This document shows positions 51,539-61,103 of a stretch of DNA of 64,000 bases, piece after piece; position 1 is the first letter of the stretch; every line of letters begins with the position of its first letter. Source of the DNA: an uncultured Oscillospiraceae bacterium (GTDB lineage Bacteria > Bacillota > Clostridia > Oscillospirales > Oscillospiraceae); NCBI GenBank assembly GCA_934573735.1, contig CAKTMC010000007.1, forward strand, positions 1-64,000, read 5' to 3'. The notes under the pieces are model-generated. The model did not search any database and was not told the DNA's origin. It saw nothing but the letters and a program-made list of their open reading frames with translations. A program made the translations under genes and the position numbers.

Positions 51539-52735
51539 TCACTCCATCAGCGCGTAGATTTTCTCGACCTCCGCGCTATTTGTATAATCTCGCCTTGAGC
51601 AGTTTTCCGAAAGCTGCTGCATCCGGGCGGGGTCGCGCAGCACCGCGGCAATTCCGGCGGCGCAGCCCTCGTTATCCATGGGAACTATCACGCCGTCCAC
51701 GCCGTCCTCAAGCTGGCTGCCGGAGGTAGCGTAGTCCGTAATGACGACGGGCTTGCCCAGAAGCTGTGCCTCACTCACGGTGACAGCCTTGCCCTCGTAG
51801 CGCGAGGGCTGCACATACAGGTCACAGGCTCGCATATAGGGATAGGGGTTATCCTTTTTGCCGAGGATAATGACTCGCTCCTGCATTCCGGCCTCGGCGA
51901 TTTTCTGACGAATCAGCGGCTCACTGCCGCCATAGCCGATGAGATACCACCTTACGTCAAGACCGTCCGCCACCAAACGGCGGCAGATATCCGGCACATT
52001 GTCAAAGTTCTTCGCCTCGCAGAAGCGACCAACGGAGAGCAGGGATATTGTGCCGTCTGCCGGCATATCGGTCTGGGGCTCTGCCGCCTGACGGCAAATC
52101 AGTTCTTTCGGCAGAATATTTTCTATTGTCTGCACCTTTCCTGCAAGTTCAGGAAGGACGGCTTGAAAGCCTTTGGACGCCTGCTCGGAAACGCCGCAGA
52201 TCGCGTTATATCCGCTCCACATAGCAAGCTCTGCCGCAGGGTCAAAGGACAGCGCCGTGTAATCGGTATGTATCCACGCCGCATATTTTTTTGCCTTTAC
52301 GCGCTCCCGCGCAAAATAGTGCGGTGTCAGAAAGCTGATTGCCAAGTCATAGCTTTTATCGGAAATCTGCGGCATATTTGCCAAGGTAAAACTGTGGCTG
52401 TAGGTCAGCGCGGTAACTGTCGGCTTGTCGCTTGGGTGCTGTCTGTCAAAGCGTTTTGCCGCAAGCTTGCCTCTGAGCCGTCCGCACAGCACACCGAGCT
52501 GCCCGGTTTTTATAAGCGACGCCATGGGAACTGCCAGCGAGGCGTACTGCGGAATTTCCGGCAATAGCTTTGCCTTGGGGTTCAGGTATGGCATAAGCTC
52601 CCCGCTGTGCCGCATCAGGAAAAGGTCAACGTCATAGCGCTCATAGTCGATGGAGTCCAGCAGTCCCAGTAGGCTGCGCTCCACACCCCCAAGCTCCATG
52701 GCTTGGGAGAGGATGAGAATGCTTTTTCTTCTCAT
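51539..52735 (-). CDS. Glycosyltransferase, GT4 family
   Basis: 398 residues. GT-B fold: MRRKSILILSQAMELGGVERSLLGLLDSI at the start, ISLLSVGRFCEAKNFDNVPDICRRL in the middle, YVQPSRYEGKAVTVSEAQLLGKPVVITDY with the conserved E(x7)E near the C-terminus. The chosen ATG 52735 lacks a strong ribosome site; a TTG at 52783 would add 16 residues. Retaining sugar transfer from a nucleotide sugar; donor unknown. Confidence 0.9.
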   Translation of the reverse strand: MRRKSILILSQAMELGGVERSLLGLLDSIDYERYDVDLFLMRHSGELMPYLNPKAKLLPEIPQYASLAVPMASLIKTGQLGVLCGRLRGKLAAKRFDRQHPSDKPTVTALTYSHSFTLANMPQISDKSYDLAISFLTPHYFARERVKAKKYAAWIHTDYTALSFDPAAELAMWSGYNAICGVSEQASKGFQAVLPELAGKVQTIENILPKELICRQAAEPQTDMPADGTISLLSVGRFCEAKNFDNVPDICRRLVADGLDVRWYLIGYGGSEPLIRQKIAEAGMQERVIILGKKDNPYPYMRACDLYVQPSRYEGKAVTVSEAQLLGKPVVITDYATSGSQLEDGVDGVIVPMDNEGCAAGIAAVLRDPARMQQLSENCSRRDYTNSAEVEKIYALME

Positions 52736-52795
52736 AATAATAATTGTTTCTAGTAACTTTGCGTTTATTTTCCAAATATACAAATACAGAAGTGG

Positions 52796-53599
52796 TCAGA
52801 ATTGAATTACCCACTTATCCATATCTGCGGTAAACCGTTCGTTTTGAGGCGGATATTCCATATAAGCGCCATATTCCTGCCTCAAAATCTGTTCATAACC
52901 ACTTGGCACAGATACGGTTAGGTCTTCATACTTCATAGGAAGAACCGATTCAAAATATGAAACTGGCCACCGTTGGGTAACTTCCTCCATGATTAGATAC
53001 ATATCGGTAGGCGTTTCTGAAACAAGAAGTTTATGTGCCCAGCTTTCAAGCTGGGCTGAGCCAAAGATTTTTCGGAAACATTCACCGATGGAAACAACAA
53101 AGAGCTTTGTTTTCTGATTGGAAAACCGCTCATAAAGCCATGATTTTTCATACTTGCTCAATTTAGCAATTTGAAGAAATGCTGCTAATGACGAAGATAG
53201 CTTATTAGAAAGTCGTGATTCATTTTTTGCATAATCCAACACAAATATGTCAATATGGATTTCGCATTCTTCTGCTTCGCGTCCCGGAACATATATCTTT
53301 GTTTGGTTCTTAATAATTCGTGTCAGCCCTGTTCGCACCGGATCTCCGTAAGCAATATGCCGAATACTATACTGTGTAGGTAACTCTGAGCAAACCCGCA
53401 TAAAACGTTCATATTCCGAGCGAACCATGACGGTGTCAATATCATTGTCCCACGGAATTGCCCCGTGGTGGCGAATTGTCCCCAAAAGCGTGCCGTACAT
53501 CACAAAATAGTGAATCTGGTATTTGTCACAGAGTTCTGTAAACGAGCGCAGCATCTCCTTTTGCGTACTTTGCAGCTGAATAAGCTCTGTTTTATTCAT
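52796..53599 (-). CDS. licD: LicD-family phosphotransferase
   Basis: 267 residues. LicD nucleotidyl/phosphocholine transferase fold: FVMYGTLLGTIRHHGAIPWDNDIDTVMVRSEYERF is the signature, with the catalytic Asp pair DNDID. Members attach phosphocholine, phosphoethanolamine or other phosphate esters to glycans using CDP donors. No choline-handling licABC genes are in the window, so the transferred group is unknown. It overlaps the preceding GT2 gene by 8 bp. Confidence 0.92.
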   Translation of the reverse strand: MNKTELIQLQSTQKEMLRSFTELCDKYQIHYFVMYGTLLGTIRHHGAIPWDNDIDTVMVRSEYERFMRVCSELPTQYSIRHIAYGDPVRTGLTRIIKNQTKIYVPGREAEECEIHIDIFVLDYAKNESRLSNKLSSSLAAFLQIAKLSKYEKSWLYERFSNQKTKLFVVSIGECFRKIFGSAQLESWAHKLLVSETPTDMYLIMEEVTQRWPVSYFESVLPMKYEDLTVSVPSGYEQILRQEYGAYMEYPPQNERFTADMDKWVIQF

Positions 53600-54488
53600 G
53601 TTTGTTTACCTTTCGTTTAATGTATTTTGTCAGCATCCAGCCCGCAGGGGTACAGAGTACCGTCAGCAGCTTTTTCGGGGATTCTAGGATATAGTTCCGA
53701 TTGCCCGCAATCTGGCTGCTGGAGCAGTAGTGGATGATATTTTTAAGCTGATACTGCCAAGTCAGCCCCGGTACCTCCATGATTGCCCGCCGAAGCTCTG
53801 CAAAGCTGCGAGGGCTGTTGACATATTGCTTCCAGATGTTCGCCGTCATACCGTCCGGCTGATATTCCACCACGCAAAAGCAGCGATTGACCGGGTGGAA
53901 CAAATACTGTCTGGACAACTTGATGATTAGATAATGGGGATTAAAATTCTTCTCGCCGGGATACACCGGCATCGGAGTCACCGCGTTAAGAAGGTCGTTT
54001 CGTACAACATATTTTTTATCCCCCATGCCGGGAATGCAAAGAAGGGCTGCCGCATTGATTAAATTCTCCTCGGGAAGCGGCTTTCCAATTAAATTTCCTT
54101 TCCAATCCCAGTCAAGACCAATCATCCCCGCCGCGCCGCTCTCCTTCACCCCTTGCCACTCGCCAAGAATTTGCTCTATGGCATCGTCCGGCATTGAATC
54201 GTCAGAGTCAATACAGACGGACAGCTCTGTGTCCATATTGGCAATAGCGGTATTGTATCCCGTATGTAGACCGCCGTTTTCTTTATAAATATAGCGAATA
54301 GGATATCCGTTCTCACGTTCCTGCCATCCGGCGACAAGCTCTTTCGTTTGATCTGTTGAACCGTCGTCGATAATCAGCCATTCAAAATCCTTGCAGCTCT
54401 GGCGGTTTAAGCTTTCATGGCACTTTGACAGAATATAAGCGCGATTGTAGGTCGGAGTGAAAACGGTTATAGTCTTTTGTGCTGACAT
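53592..54488 (-). CDS. Glycosyltransferase, GT2 family
   Basis: 298 residues. GT-A fold: MSAQKTITVFTPTYNRAYILSKCHESLNRQSCKDFEWLIIDDGSTDQT with the IIDDGSTD and later SVCIDSDDSMPDDA motifs. ATG 54488 follows AAGGTG; the GTG three codons upstream is less likely. Inverting transfer to a growing lipid-linked oligosaccharide. Confidence 0.93.
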   Translation of the reverse strand: MSAQKTITVFTPTYNRAYILSKCHESLNRQSCKDFEWLIIDDGSTDQTKELVAGWQERENGYPIRYIYKENGGLHTGYNTAIANMDTELSVCIDSDDSMPDDAIEQILGEWQGVKESGAAGMIGLDWDWKGNLIGKPLPEENLINAAALLCIPGMGDKKYVVRNDLLNAVTPMPVYPGEKNFNPHYLIIKLSRQYLFHPVNRCFCVVEYQPDGMTANIWKQYVNSPRSFAELRRAIMEVPGLTWQYQLKNIIHYCSSSQIAGNRNYILESPKKLLTVLCTPAGWMLTKYIKRKVNKHE

Positions 54489-54504
54489 AAAATGCACCTT
54501 CTAC

Positions 54505-55047
54505 TTACTTGATAAAAGCAATTTTTCCATCCGTCGCGACCAGAATTTCATTTTTCTTTTCTTCATCGAGGCCTTTACACATACGGTATTCATCTCCGAA
54601 GGTATTCGCCTCATTCATTTTTGACCGCATCTTCTCAACATACTCGTCCACGCTGCAAATCACTTTGGCGGGGACACCGGCAGCAACCGTCCGCGCAGGA
54701 ATATCATGGGTAACAACACTTCCGGCACCAATTACGGCGTAATCGCCGATAGTTACGCCGGGCAGGATTGTAGCATTCGCCCCAATAAAAACATGGCTTC
54801 CGATATGCACCTGTCCTATTTTTGTATAGTCAAGGGTCTTTTTTGTGCTGGCATCGTGCGCCATGACCGTCACCCGGATGCTCATGGTCACATCGTCGCC
54901 TATGGTGATAAGGAAGCAGTGCGTCGGGTCAAGAAAACAGCCTTGCTGACGATTGAAGTCCTTTCCCACCTTCATTCCGCGCTTTATCAGCGTTTCGGTG
55001 GGAATCTCGCGATTTAGGAGCATTATGATTTTTCTAAAGAAACTCAT
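54505..55047 (-). CDS. Hexapeptide-repeat sugar acetyltransferase
   Basis: 180 residues. Beta-helix repeats: TIGDDVTMSIRVTVMAHDAS, IGQVHIGSHVFIGANATILPGVTIGDYAVIGAGSVVTHDIPARTVAAGVPAKVICS, the standard serine/galactoside acetyltransferase style. It overlaps the next GT4 gene by 4 bp (ATGA). It probably acetylates an amino sugar or hydroxyl of the glycan, with the DegT aminotransferase product as one possible substrate. Confidence 0.9.
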   Translation of the reverse strand: MSFFRKIIMLLNREIPTETLIKRGMKVGKDFNRQQGCFLDPTHCFLITIGDDVTMSIRVTVMAHDASTKKTLDYTKIGQVHIGSHVFIGANATILPGVTIGDYAVIGAGSVVTHDIPARTVAAGVPAKVICSVDEYVEKMRSKMNEANTFGDEYRMCKGLDEEKKNEILVATDGKIAFIK

Positions 55048-56138
55048 TTGCTTGCCTCCAAATAAAAATCTTGCAGCTTCACGGCTTCTGTACTGATATC
55101 AAAGCCATGGGCAGCGATTTCCGCTCGGCGGTCAGTGCGTGGGACAGCTCGTTTTTCGAGGATCTTCTCCGCCCAAGCCTCCGGGCTTGCGGATAAGGGC
55201 ATGATATCCACCAAGCCATCGGTCAGGATGCACTCTGGAGGAACCTTATCGGAAATAATACACGGCAGCCCCGCCGCCTGCGCCTCTACCATAGTGACCG
55301 GCAAGCCTTCATACAGCGACGGAAGAACAAATATATCCATCGCTTGCATTAAGTCTGCAACATCGCTGCGCACGCCCAAGAAGCGGACATGCTCTGCTAT
55401 GCCAAGCTCTTGTACCTTCTCCTGCATTTTGGACATCCCCTCGCCGCCACCGACCAGAAGAAGAACTGCGTTCGATTCTTTTTTCAGCAAGGCGGCAAAG
55501 ATATCTATAAGAAATGGATGGTTTTTTGGCTGATTAAATCTTCCAACGTGTCCGATAACCAACTCATCGGAAAGTCCAAGCTGTCGGCGCTGCTCGGCGT
55601 GCTTGTTCGTATCATAGGTGTATGCAGCAGCGTCAATCGCGTTATTGATAATCTGATACGGTGAGCCGCTGAACATCCAGTCTCCGGCCTCCTTGCCGCA
55701 GGCAAAAAGGTGTGTTGCATACCGGGGAATCTTTCGCTTGTACCACAGTTTGATTGGATATTTTAGATTTTTATCTTGGTTTGCGCTGTGGCTGTGGGCA
55801 ATTCGTACTGGAATATTGTGCCGCGCCGCAGCCTTTAAGATCACGGAGCTCAGGCAGTCCTGATGCACATGAATAAGCTTGTATTCCGGATGCTCGTCAA
55901 AGAAGCGGTTCAGCTCAGACAGATAGACCTTACTCCACGGCACAAGACGCGGCAGCCGATAAATCTTGCCGCCCAAGGCTTCAATCTCATCGTCAAACGC
56001 CGCTCGTTCCTGACGGTGCACCAGAAAATCGAACTGAATCTTCTCCCTGTCGATATGGCGATAATAGTTCATGAGCATGGACTCTAAACCGCCGCGCTCC
56101 ATATGGGTAACAACTTGTAAGACTCGAATTATTTCCAT
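55044..56138 (-). CDS. Glycosyltransferase, GT4 family
   Basis: 364 residues. RVLQVVTHMERGGLESMLMNYYRHIDREKIQFDFLVHR at the start is the EpsF/CapM-type GT4 pattern; VIGHVGRFNQPKNHPFLIDIFAALLKK and IFVLPSLYEGLPVTMVEAQAAGLPCIIS follow. It is translationally coupled to the acetyltransferase. Confidence 0.93.
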   Translation of the reverse strand: MEIIRVLQVVTHMERGGLESMLMNYYRHIDREKIQFDFLVHRQERAAFDDEIEALGGKIYRLPRLVPWSKVYLSELNRFFDEHPEYKLIHVHQDCLSSVILKAAARHNIPVRIAHSHSANQDKNLKYPIKLWYKRKIPRYATHLFACGKEAGDWMFSGSPYQIINNAIDAAAYTYDTNKHAEQRRQLGLSDELVIGHVGRFNQPKNHPFLIDIFAALLKKESNAVLLLVGGGEGMSKMQEKVQELGIAEHVRFLGVRSDVADLMQAMDIFVLPSLYEGLPVTMVEAQAAGLPCIISDKVPPECILTDGLVDIMPLSASPEAWAEKILEKRAVPRTDRRAEIAAHGFDISTEAVKLQDFYLEASK

Positions 56139-56141
56139 AAC

Positions 56142-57251
56142 TTATCCCTTAATCTGAGCAAAGTATTCCGCCACGCTTAATCTTGCAAAATCAGAGTCGA
56201 ATGGAATTGCAATCATATTTGCATAGTAGAAATACGCGGCAAAGCCCAGCAGCATGCATTTTGTCAGCATCTTTCCGTCTCTGCCGCCTATTTTCTTCAG
56301 CATCCACGGAAGCGACAGTGACTGAAAAATCAGAAAGTAGTTTGCCAGTCGTGCAAAGTAATTTGCCGTTCCGAACAGACCGACAAACATAATAGCGCCG
56401 TTGAGCATAGCCAGATTTACCATAAGGTTTTCTGCCGCAGAGCTGTCCTCAAACAGCCTTCTGCGATAAAGAAACGACAGTACGAGCGGCACATTGCATA
56501 CGAGCACACGGAAAATATTGACGCCCTCTCCCGTAAAGGAGGAAACGGTATATTCCTCGCCCATCATCGCCGTAATGCTGACAACGGTTCCGATCATAGG
56601 GCGCAGCAAAAAGCCCGCTGCAAGAAAAAGCGTCAGCATCCAATAGGTTTTTTTCGTCCACGGCTTGAATTGCATGAACGGCACCAGCAGATACATCAGG
56701 GAATACGGATGTATCAAAGTCGCAATCAGGATGCCGACCAGAAATAAAAGCCACTTTTTTCTGAGCGCAAGCATCGTCGCAATCACCGCAATTCCAACCG
56801 CCGCAGCCTGCTTTATACCGGCGAAGGCAAAGGTATAGCAGCCGGTGGCAAAGAGCAGAAAAATCGTCAGGGGATAATCCGCTGAATATTTATGCGCAAA
56901 GGCTATATAGCAGCCTACCGTCAGGAAGGCCCAGAACATAAGATAGTTCTGCGTGGACACTCCGCTCATGCTAAGACGATAGTTTACAAAGTTGAACAGC
57001 GGGTTTGCGCCTATGCTCTTATCAGATGCTTCCCACGTGCTTTTTGTGATCATTTCATAGCCGTGCCGATATGCGCCCGTGTCATTGCAGCGCGTACGCA
57101 GCCCCGCAAAGCCCGCGAGCAGAATAATAATTATCACGGTGCAGAGAATTAGCCTGTGCCGCCGTCCGGGCGTCAGCGGCTTTACGATCACATTATCCGC
57201 GCACCACGCAAGGGCAATCGCTATGAGCATGAGGATGACTAAGTCTCGCAT
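56142..57251 (-). CDS. EpsG-like polysaccharide polymerase
   Basis: 369 residues, about ten to eleven membrane helices. Resembles the EpsG/Wzy-type family that links lipid-borne repeat units: GFAGLRTRCNDTGAYRHGYEM near the start, which is the R-x-x-x-x-D-x-x-x-Y signature of the family, then alternating hydrophobic segments. ATG 57251 follows GGAGAT; the open frame reaches 57389 but through the neighbour. Its pairing with a Wzx-type flippase defines a Wzx/Wzy assembly route. Confidence 0.87.
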   Translation of the reverse strand: MRDLVILMLIAIALAWCADNVIVKPLTPGRRHRLILCTVIIIILLAGFAGLRTRCNDTGAYRHGYEMITKSTWEASDKSIGANPLFNFVNYRLSMSGVSTQNYLMFWAFLTVGCYIAFAHKYSADYPLTIFLLFATGCYTFAFAGIKQAAAVGIAVIATMLALRKKWLLFLVGILIATLIHPYSLMYLLVPFMQFKPWTKKTYWMLTLFLAAGFLLRPMIGTVVSITAMMGEEYTVSSFTGEGVNIFRVLVCNVPLVLSFLYRRRLFEDSSAAENLMVNLAMLNGAIMFVGLFGTANYFARLANYFLIFQSLSLPWMLKKIGGRDGKMLTKCMLLGFAAYFYYANMIAIPFDSDFARLSVAEYFAQIKG

Positions 57252-57252
57252 T

Positions 57253-58341
57253 TTATATCTCCAAGTGTTTGATGGTTTCCGCCACAACTGCGGTCTTGCT
57301 GAAGTTTTGCTCCATTCGCGTCCGACCGCGGCGCCCAAGCTCGGCTCGGCGCTCCTGCGGCAGCTTTGCAAGGCGCTGCATCGCGTCATAGAGCGCGTCC
57401 GCGTCCCGCACGGGGCACAAAAAGCCGCTGACGCCGTCCTCCACCGCCTCGCGGCAGCCGGGAATATTGCTGGTTATAAGCGGTCTTCCGGAGGCGGCAG
57501 CCTCCAGCAGCACATTGGACATGCCCTCGTGATACGACGGCAGCACAACGCAGCTCGCCATGGCATAAAAGCGCTTCATATCCGACTGGTAGCCGTGGTA
57601 CTTGACCACGCCAGAGCGCTCCAGCTCGTCCATAAGAGGCTTGTAGCCTTCCTCAAACGAGCCGACGATATGGAACTCCACGCCGTCGCCGTATGTATGC
57701 TTCATCCGCTTTGCGGCGGCAAACAGCTCGTCCACGCCCTTTTCATGCATGACGCGCCCGACAAAGAGAAAGCGCACCGCCCTCTCCAGCGGATAGGGCT
57801 GATAGGGATAATCGTCCAAATTAACTCCGGCGCCGCTCAGCACCACGTCGCGTCCCTCCGGCACAACGCCGGTGGCAGCAAGGGTGTCCCGGTTCCCGAT
57901 GTTCTCAAAAAATATGACTCTTGCGCCCTTTAGCGCCGGTTTATACAGCGCCAGCACAAGCTTTTTGAGCCAGCCGCCGTTTTCGATGGCGCTGCCAAGC
58001 CCCGTGATATTCACGGCATAAGGGATACGCGCCATGCGGCAGGCAAGTCCGCCGTAGATATTGGGCTTTATGGTATAGGTCAGAACGAGGTCAGGCTTGA
58101 GCTCTTTCAGGATTCTGCGATATTGATGAAAAAGCTTGCTGTCGTGAACGGGGTTCATCCCCCGCCGGTCGATGGGGAGTTCAATCACGCGGTCGACCAA
58201 ATGCAGCAGCTCGTCCCAGCGGTCATTATGCGGAACGGCGACTATGACATCGGCATACTTTTTCAGTTCTGCAATCAAGTCCTTACGAAAATCGTAAAGT
58301 CCTCCGCTGTGATTGGCTAATATTACAATTCGCTTTTTCAT
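57253..58341 (-). CDS. Glycosyltransferase, GT4 family (PglA-like)
   Basis: 362 residues. KKRIVILANHSGGLYDFRKDLIAELKKYADVIVAVP at the start and NVITGL-type AVNITGLGSAIENGGWLKK resemble PglA, which adds the second sugar onto undecaprenyl-linked diNAcBac-like primers. FLFVGRVMHEKGVDELFAAAKRM and VVLPSYHEGMSNVLLEAAASGRPLITS are the GT4 donor site. Adjacent PglC- and PglE-like genes support that role. Confidence 0.9.
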   Translation of the reverse strand: MKKRIVILANHSGGLYDFRKDLIAELKKYADVIVAVPHNDRWDELLHLVDRVIELPIDRRGMNPVHDSKLFHQYRRILKELKPDLVLTYTIKPNIYGGLACRMARIPYAVNITGLGSAIENGGWLKKLVLALYKPALKGARVIFFENIGNRDTLAATGVVPEGRDVVLSGAGVNLDDYPYQPYPLERAVRFLFVGRVMHEKGVDELFAAAKRMKHTYGDGVEFHIVGSFEEGYKPLMDELERSGVVKYHGYQSDMKRFYAMASCVVLPSYHEGMSNVLLEAAASGRPLITSNIPGCREAVEDGVSGFLCPVRDADALYDAMQRLAKLPQERRAELGRRGRTRMEQNFSKTAVVAETIKHLEI

Positions 58342-59312
58342 TGCCCCTCATCCAATACAAGTGTTTTAAGCTCGTTGTACTTCATCATAACAACATCGCT
58401 TCTATATTCTCCAATGGAGGGAGCGTTTTGCTGCCCGCTCAGGTTATTTATGATCATTTGCGGCGTTTTTACGCCACATTCATAAGCGTGCGGATAACCG
58501 CCTCCAAAACGCGGATTGACCTCTGAAATATAATACTCATCCCCAATTTTGAATATGTCCATATCAATCTGCGCACGATAGCCGCTTTCTTCAACAAAGT
58601 GCGAAATCAGTGAAAACAGTTTTTCGTCCTTAAATGAGATTGCCTTATCTGTCTCTCCGGCTCGCATCACCAGTTTATTTTTTGTAAATGCCGCAACAAC
58701 ACTGCCGGAAAACATATCAATATAAACATCCGCACCGATTTCCTGCCCGTTCAAAAACTCCTGAACAATCATGTCCGGCTGGTGCTGAAAGAGGAATGCT
58801 GCCGTTTCCATATCTTCCGCCTTGGAGATATGCAGACTTGCACTGCCAAAGCGCGGCTTCACAAAAACCGGGAACGTCACCTCACCATCAGCCAGCGCCT
58901 GTTGAAATACCGAAAACTGCACATAGGTTTTCGCGCAGCGGTAGCCGTGCTCCGTCAGCCAGTTATACATCGCCCATTTGTCCAGTGCCATCTCGCACAG
59001 CTCATAGGACGAACCAATGACCGTCGTACCAATGGCTTCAAAACTCTTCTTATACTGCGCCAGAAGCGACAGCTCCGGGTCAATCAGGGACAAAACGCCG
59101 TCGATGCGCTCATTTTTGCAAATTGCTATGATTTCGTCAACATAACCGGGTGCAGTCATTCGAGGGACGATATAAAACAAATCCGCTTCATAAAGCGCAG
59201 GCGCGTATTGGCTGCAATCAGTTGCGATTACTTTTCCCTCTGCGCCAACGGCATCCTTAAAATATCGAACAACCTTGTTTCTCGTTCCACAACTCAAAAT
59301 GAGAATGTTCAT
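58338..59312 (-). CDS. ATP-grasp carboxylate-amine ligase-like protein
   Basis: 324 residues. MNILILSCGTRNKVVRYFKDAV is a pre-ATP-grasp Rossmann-like domain; PVFVKPRFGSASLHISKAED, VQEFLNGQEIGADVYIDMFSG and EVNPRFGGGYPHAYECG are the ATP-grasp lid, core and metal site, as in carbamoyl-phosphate-synthase-like ligases. It would join a carboxylate to an amine, plausibly an amino acid to the amino sugar made nearby; this is inference. ATG 59312 or the GTG one codon earlier both fit GGAG. Confidence 0.87.
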   Translation of the reverse strand: MNILILSCGTRNKVVRYFKDAVGAEGKVIATDCSQYAPALYEADLFYIVPRMTAPGYVDEIIAICKNERIDGVLSLIDPELSLLAQYKKSFEAIGTTVIGSSYELCEMALDKWAMYNWLTEHGYRCAKTYVQFSVFQQALADGEVTFPVFVKPRFGSASLHISKAEDMETAAFLFQHQPDMIVQEFLNGQEIGADVYIDMFSGSVVAAFTKNKLVMRAGETDKAISFKDEKLFSLISHFVEESGYRAQIDMDIFKIGDEYYISEVNPRFGGGYPHAYECGVKTPQMIINNLSGQQNAPSIGEYRSDVVMMKYNELKTLVLDEGQ

Positions 59313-59318
59313 CACAAA

Positions 59319-59966
59319 TTACTCCGTCTCTTTTCCAGCGTAGCTTCTGATTTTTGCAAGGTTTCCCTCGCCGCTCTGAGTGTTAACCTGAATGCCAGAC
59401 TTTTTAATCACTTTCCCAACGGTGCTGAATAATATTTTGATATCCCCACAGAAGCTAATTCGTTTCACATATTCCAAGTCGTATGCAAATTTCTGTTCCC
59501 AAGTCAGTGAATTTCTGCCCCTTATCTGTGCCAAGCCGGTAAGTCCAGGGCGAACGTCATGACGATGGTGCTCCTCTTCGGTATAATATGGTAAATATTC
59601 GACCAACAGCGGTCTCGGACCCACGATGCTCATCTTGCCGCGGAGGATATCCCAGAGCTCCGGAAGCTCGTCGGCGCTTGTGGAGCGCAGCTTCTTGCCG
59701 AAACGCCCCAGACGCTCCTCATCCGGCAGCAGCTCGCCGTTTTCATCCCGGGCGTCGCTCATGCTGCGAAATTTGTGTAGCTTGAATATTTTTTCGTCCT
59801 TGCCCGGACGCTCCTGACAGAAAATCACGGGGCTTCCGAGCTTTACGCGTACTAATACAGCCGTCACGAGCAAAAGCGGTGACAGTATGACAAGCGCCAG
59901 AGCGGACAGCAGGATGTCCAGCAGCCGCTTGGTATATTTTTCATAAAATCCGGCCTTGTGACGCAT
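59319..59966 (-). CDS. Initiating sugar phosphate transferase (PglC/WcaJ-type)
   Basis: 215 residues. One membrane segment near residues 10-35, then LGSPVIFCQERPGKDEKIFKLHKFRSM, RSTSADELPELWDILRGKMSIVGPRPLL: the small monotopic phosphoglycosyl transferase group. It transfers a sugar-1-phosphate to undecaprenyl phosphate, the first step of the glycan. ATG 59966 overlaps the aminotransferase stop. Its size matches PglC rather than the larger WbaP. Confidence 0.93.
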   Translation of the reverse strand: MRHKAGFYEKYTKRLLDILLSALALVILSPLLLVTAVLVRVKLGSPVIFCQERPGKDEKIFKLHKFRSMSDARDENGELLPDEERLGRFGKKLRSTSADELPELWDILRGKMSIVGPRPLLVEYLPYYTEEEHHRHDVRPGLTGLAQIRGRNSLTWEQKFAYDLEYVKRISFCGDIKILFSTVGKVIKKSGIQVNTQSGEGNLAKIRSYAGKETE

Positions 59967-61087
59967 CAGAACATCCCCCGAATGAGCTCGCACACGCGGT
60001 CAACATCGTCCATGCTCATCTTCGTATCGCTGGGCAGGCACACGCCGCGCTCAAAAAGCTCATCGCTCACCGGCGCATCGCTTACGCTGACGAAGGGACA
60101 AGCCGCAAAAACCGGCTGCAAATGCATGGGCTTCCAGAGATAGCGTCCCTCGATATCCGCCTCACTCAGCTTTGTGAGCATATCGCCGGGCGCAGCTCCG
60201 CAGTCTTTGTCCAAAAGGGCGACTGAAAGCCAGCGGTTTGACTCGGCACAGGAAAGCTCCGGCTGCATACTCAGCGGCAGACCCTCGAGCTTTTCACAAT
60301 AGCGGGCAAAAATAGCCTGCTTCTGCTCCACACGCAGGGGCAGCACCTTCATCTGCCCGCGCCCGATGCCCGCGCTGATATTGCTCATGCGATAGTTATA
60401 GCCTATCTCCTCATGCTGATACCATGGCGCATTTTCGCGCGCCTGCGTCGCAAGCTTCAGGGCGTGCTTCGCCGCCGCCTCAGACCGGCAAAGCAGCATA
60501 CCGCCGCCGGAGGTGGTGATAATTTTATTACCGTTAAACGAAAGAGCGCCAAACTCGCCGAAGGTACCGCATTTTTGTCCCTTATATGTAGACCCCAGCG
60601 CCTCGGCAGCGTCCTCGATAAGTGGGACGTCGTACTCGCGGCAGATAGCGGATATCTCGTCAAGCTTGGCGGGATTTCCGTAGAGGTGGACAACGACGAC
60701 GGCCTTGGGCTTATTATACAGCTCAAAGGCGCGGCGCAGAGCGGCGGGGTCCATATTCCAGGTCTCGCGCTCGGAGTCGATAAACACCGGCTTTGCTCCG
60801 CAGTATGCCACGGGATTTGCGGAGGCGGAGAAGGTCAGGCTCTGGCAAAAGACCGTGTCGCCGGGCTTTACTCCCGCCAATATCATCGAAAGATGCAGCG
60901 CCGCCGTACCGGCTGAGAGGGCAACCGGATAGCCCTTGCCCATAAAACTGCCCATTGCTTTTTCAAATTCGTTGACGTTCTCGCCCAGCGGCGCTATCCA
61001 GTTTTTACGAAAAGCGTCGTGGATATACTCCAGCTCATAGCCCTCGTCGGACATATGGGGACTGGACAGCAATATTCTTTTACTCAT
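59966..61087 (-). CDS. DegT/DnrJ/EryC1 sugar aminotransferase (PglE-like)
   Basis: 373 residues. PLP-dependent; the lysine is K188 in SFNGNKIITTSGGGML, with IEDAAEALGSTYKG before it. It would convert a UDP-4-keto sugar into a 4-amino sugar; the 4,6-dehydratase that makes the keto sugar (PglF-like) is not in the window. First gene of the 16-gene operon; leader of about 155 nt from the promoter at 61249-61277. Confidence 0.93.
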   Translation of the reverse strand: MSKRILLSSPHMSDEGYELEYIHDAFRKNWIAPLGENVNEFEKAMGSFMGKGYPVALSAGTAALHLSMILAGVKPGDTVFCQSLTFSASANPVAYCGAKPVFIDSERETWNMDPAALRRAFELYNKPKAVVVVHLYGNPAKLDEISAICREYDVPLIEDAAEALGSTYKGQKCGTFGEFGALSFNGNKIITTSGGGMLLCRSEAAAKHALKLATQARENAPWYQHEEIGYNYRMSNISAGIGRGQMKVLPLRVEQKQAIFARYCEKLEGLPLSMQPELSCAESNRWLSVALLDKDCGAAPGDMLTKLSEADIEGRYLWKPMHLQPVFAACPFVSVSDAPVSDELFERGVCLPSDTKMSMDDVDRVCELIRGMF

Positions 61088-61103
61088 TTTCCTCTCCCAA
61101 ATA

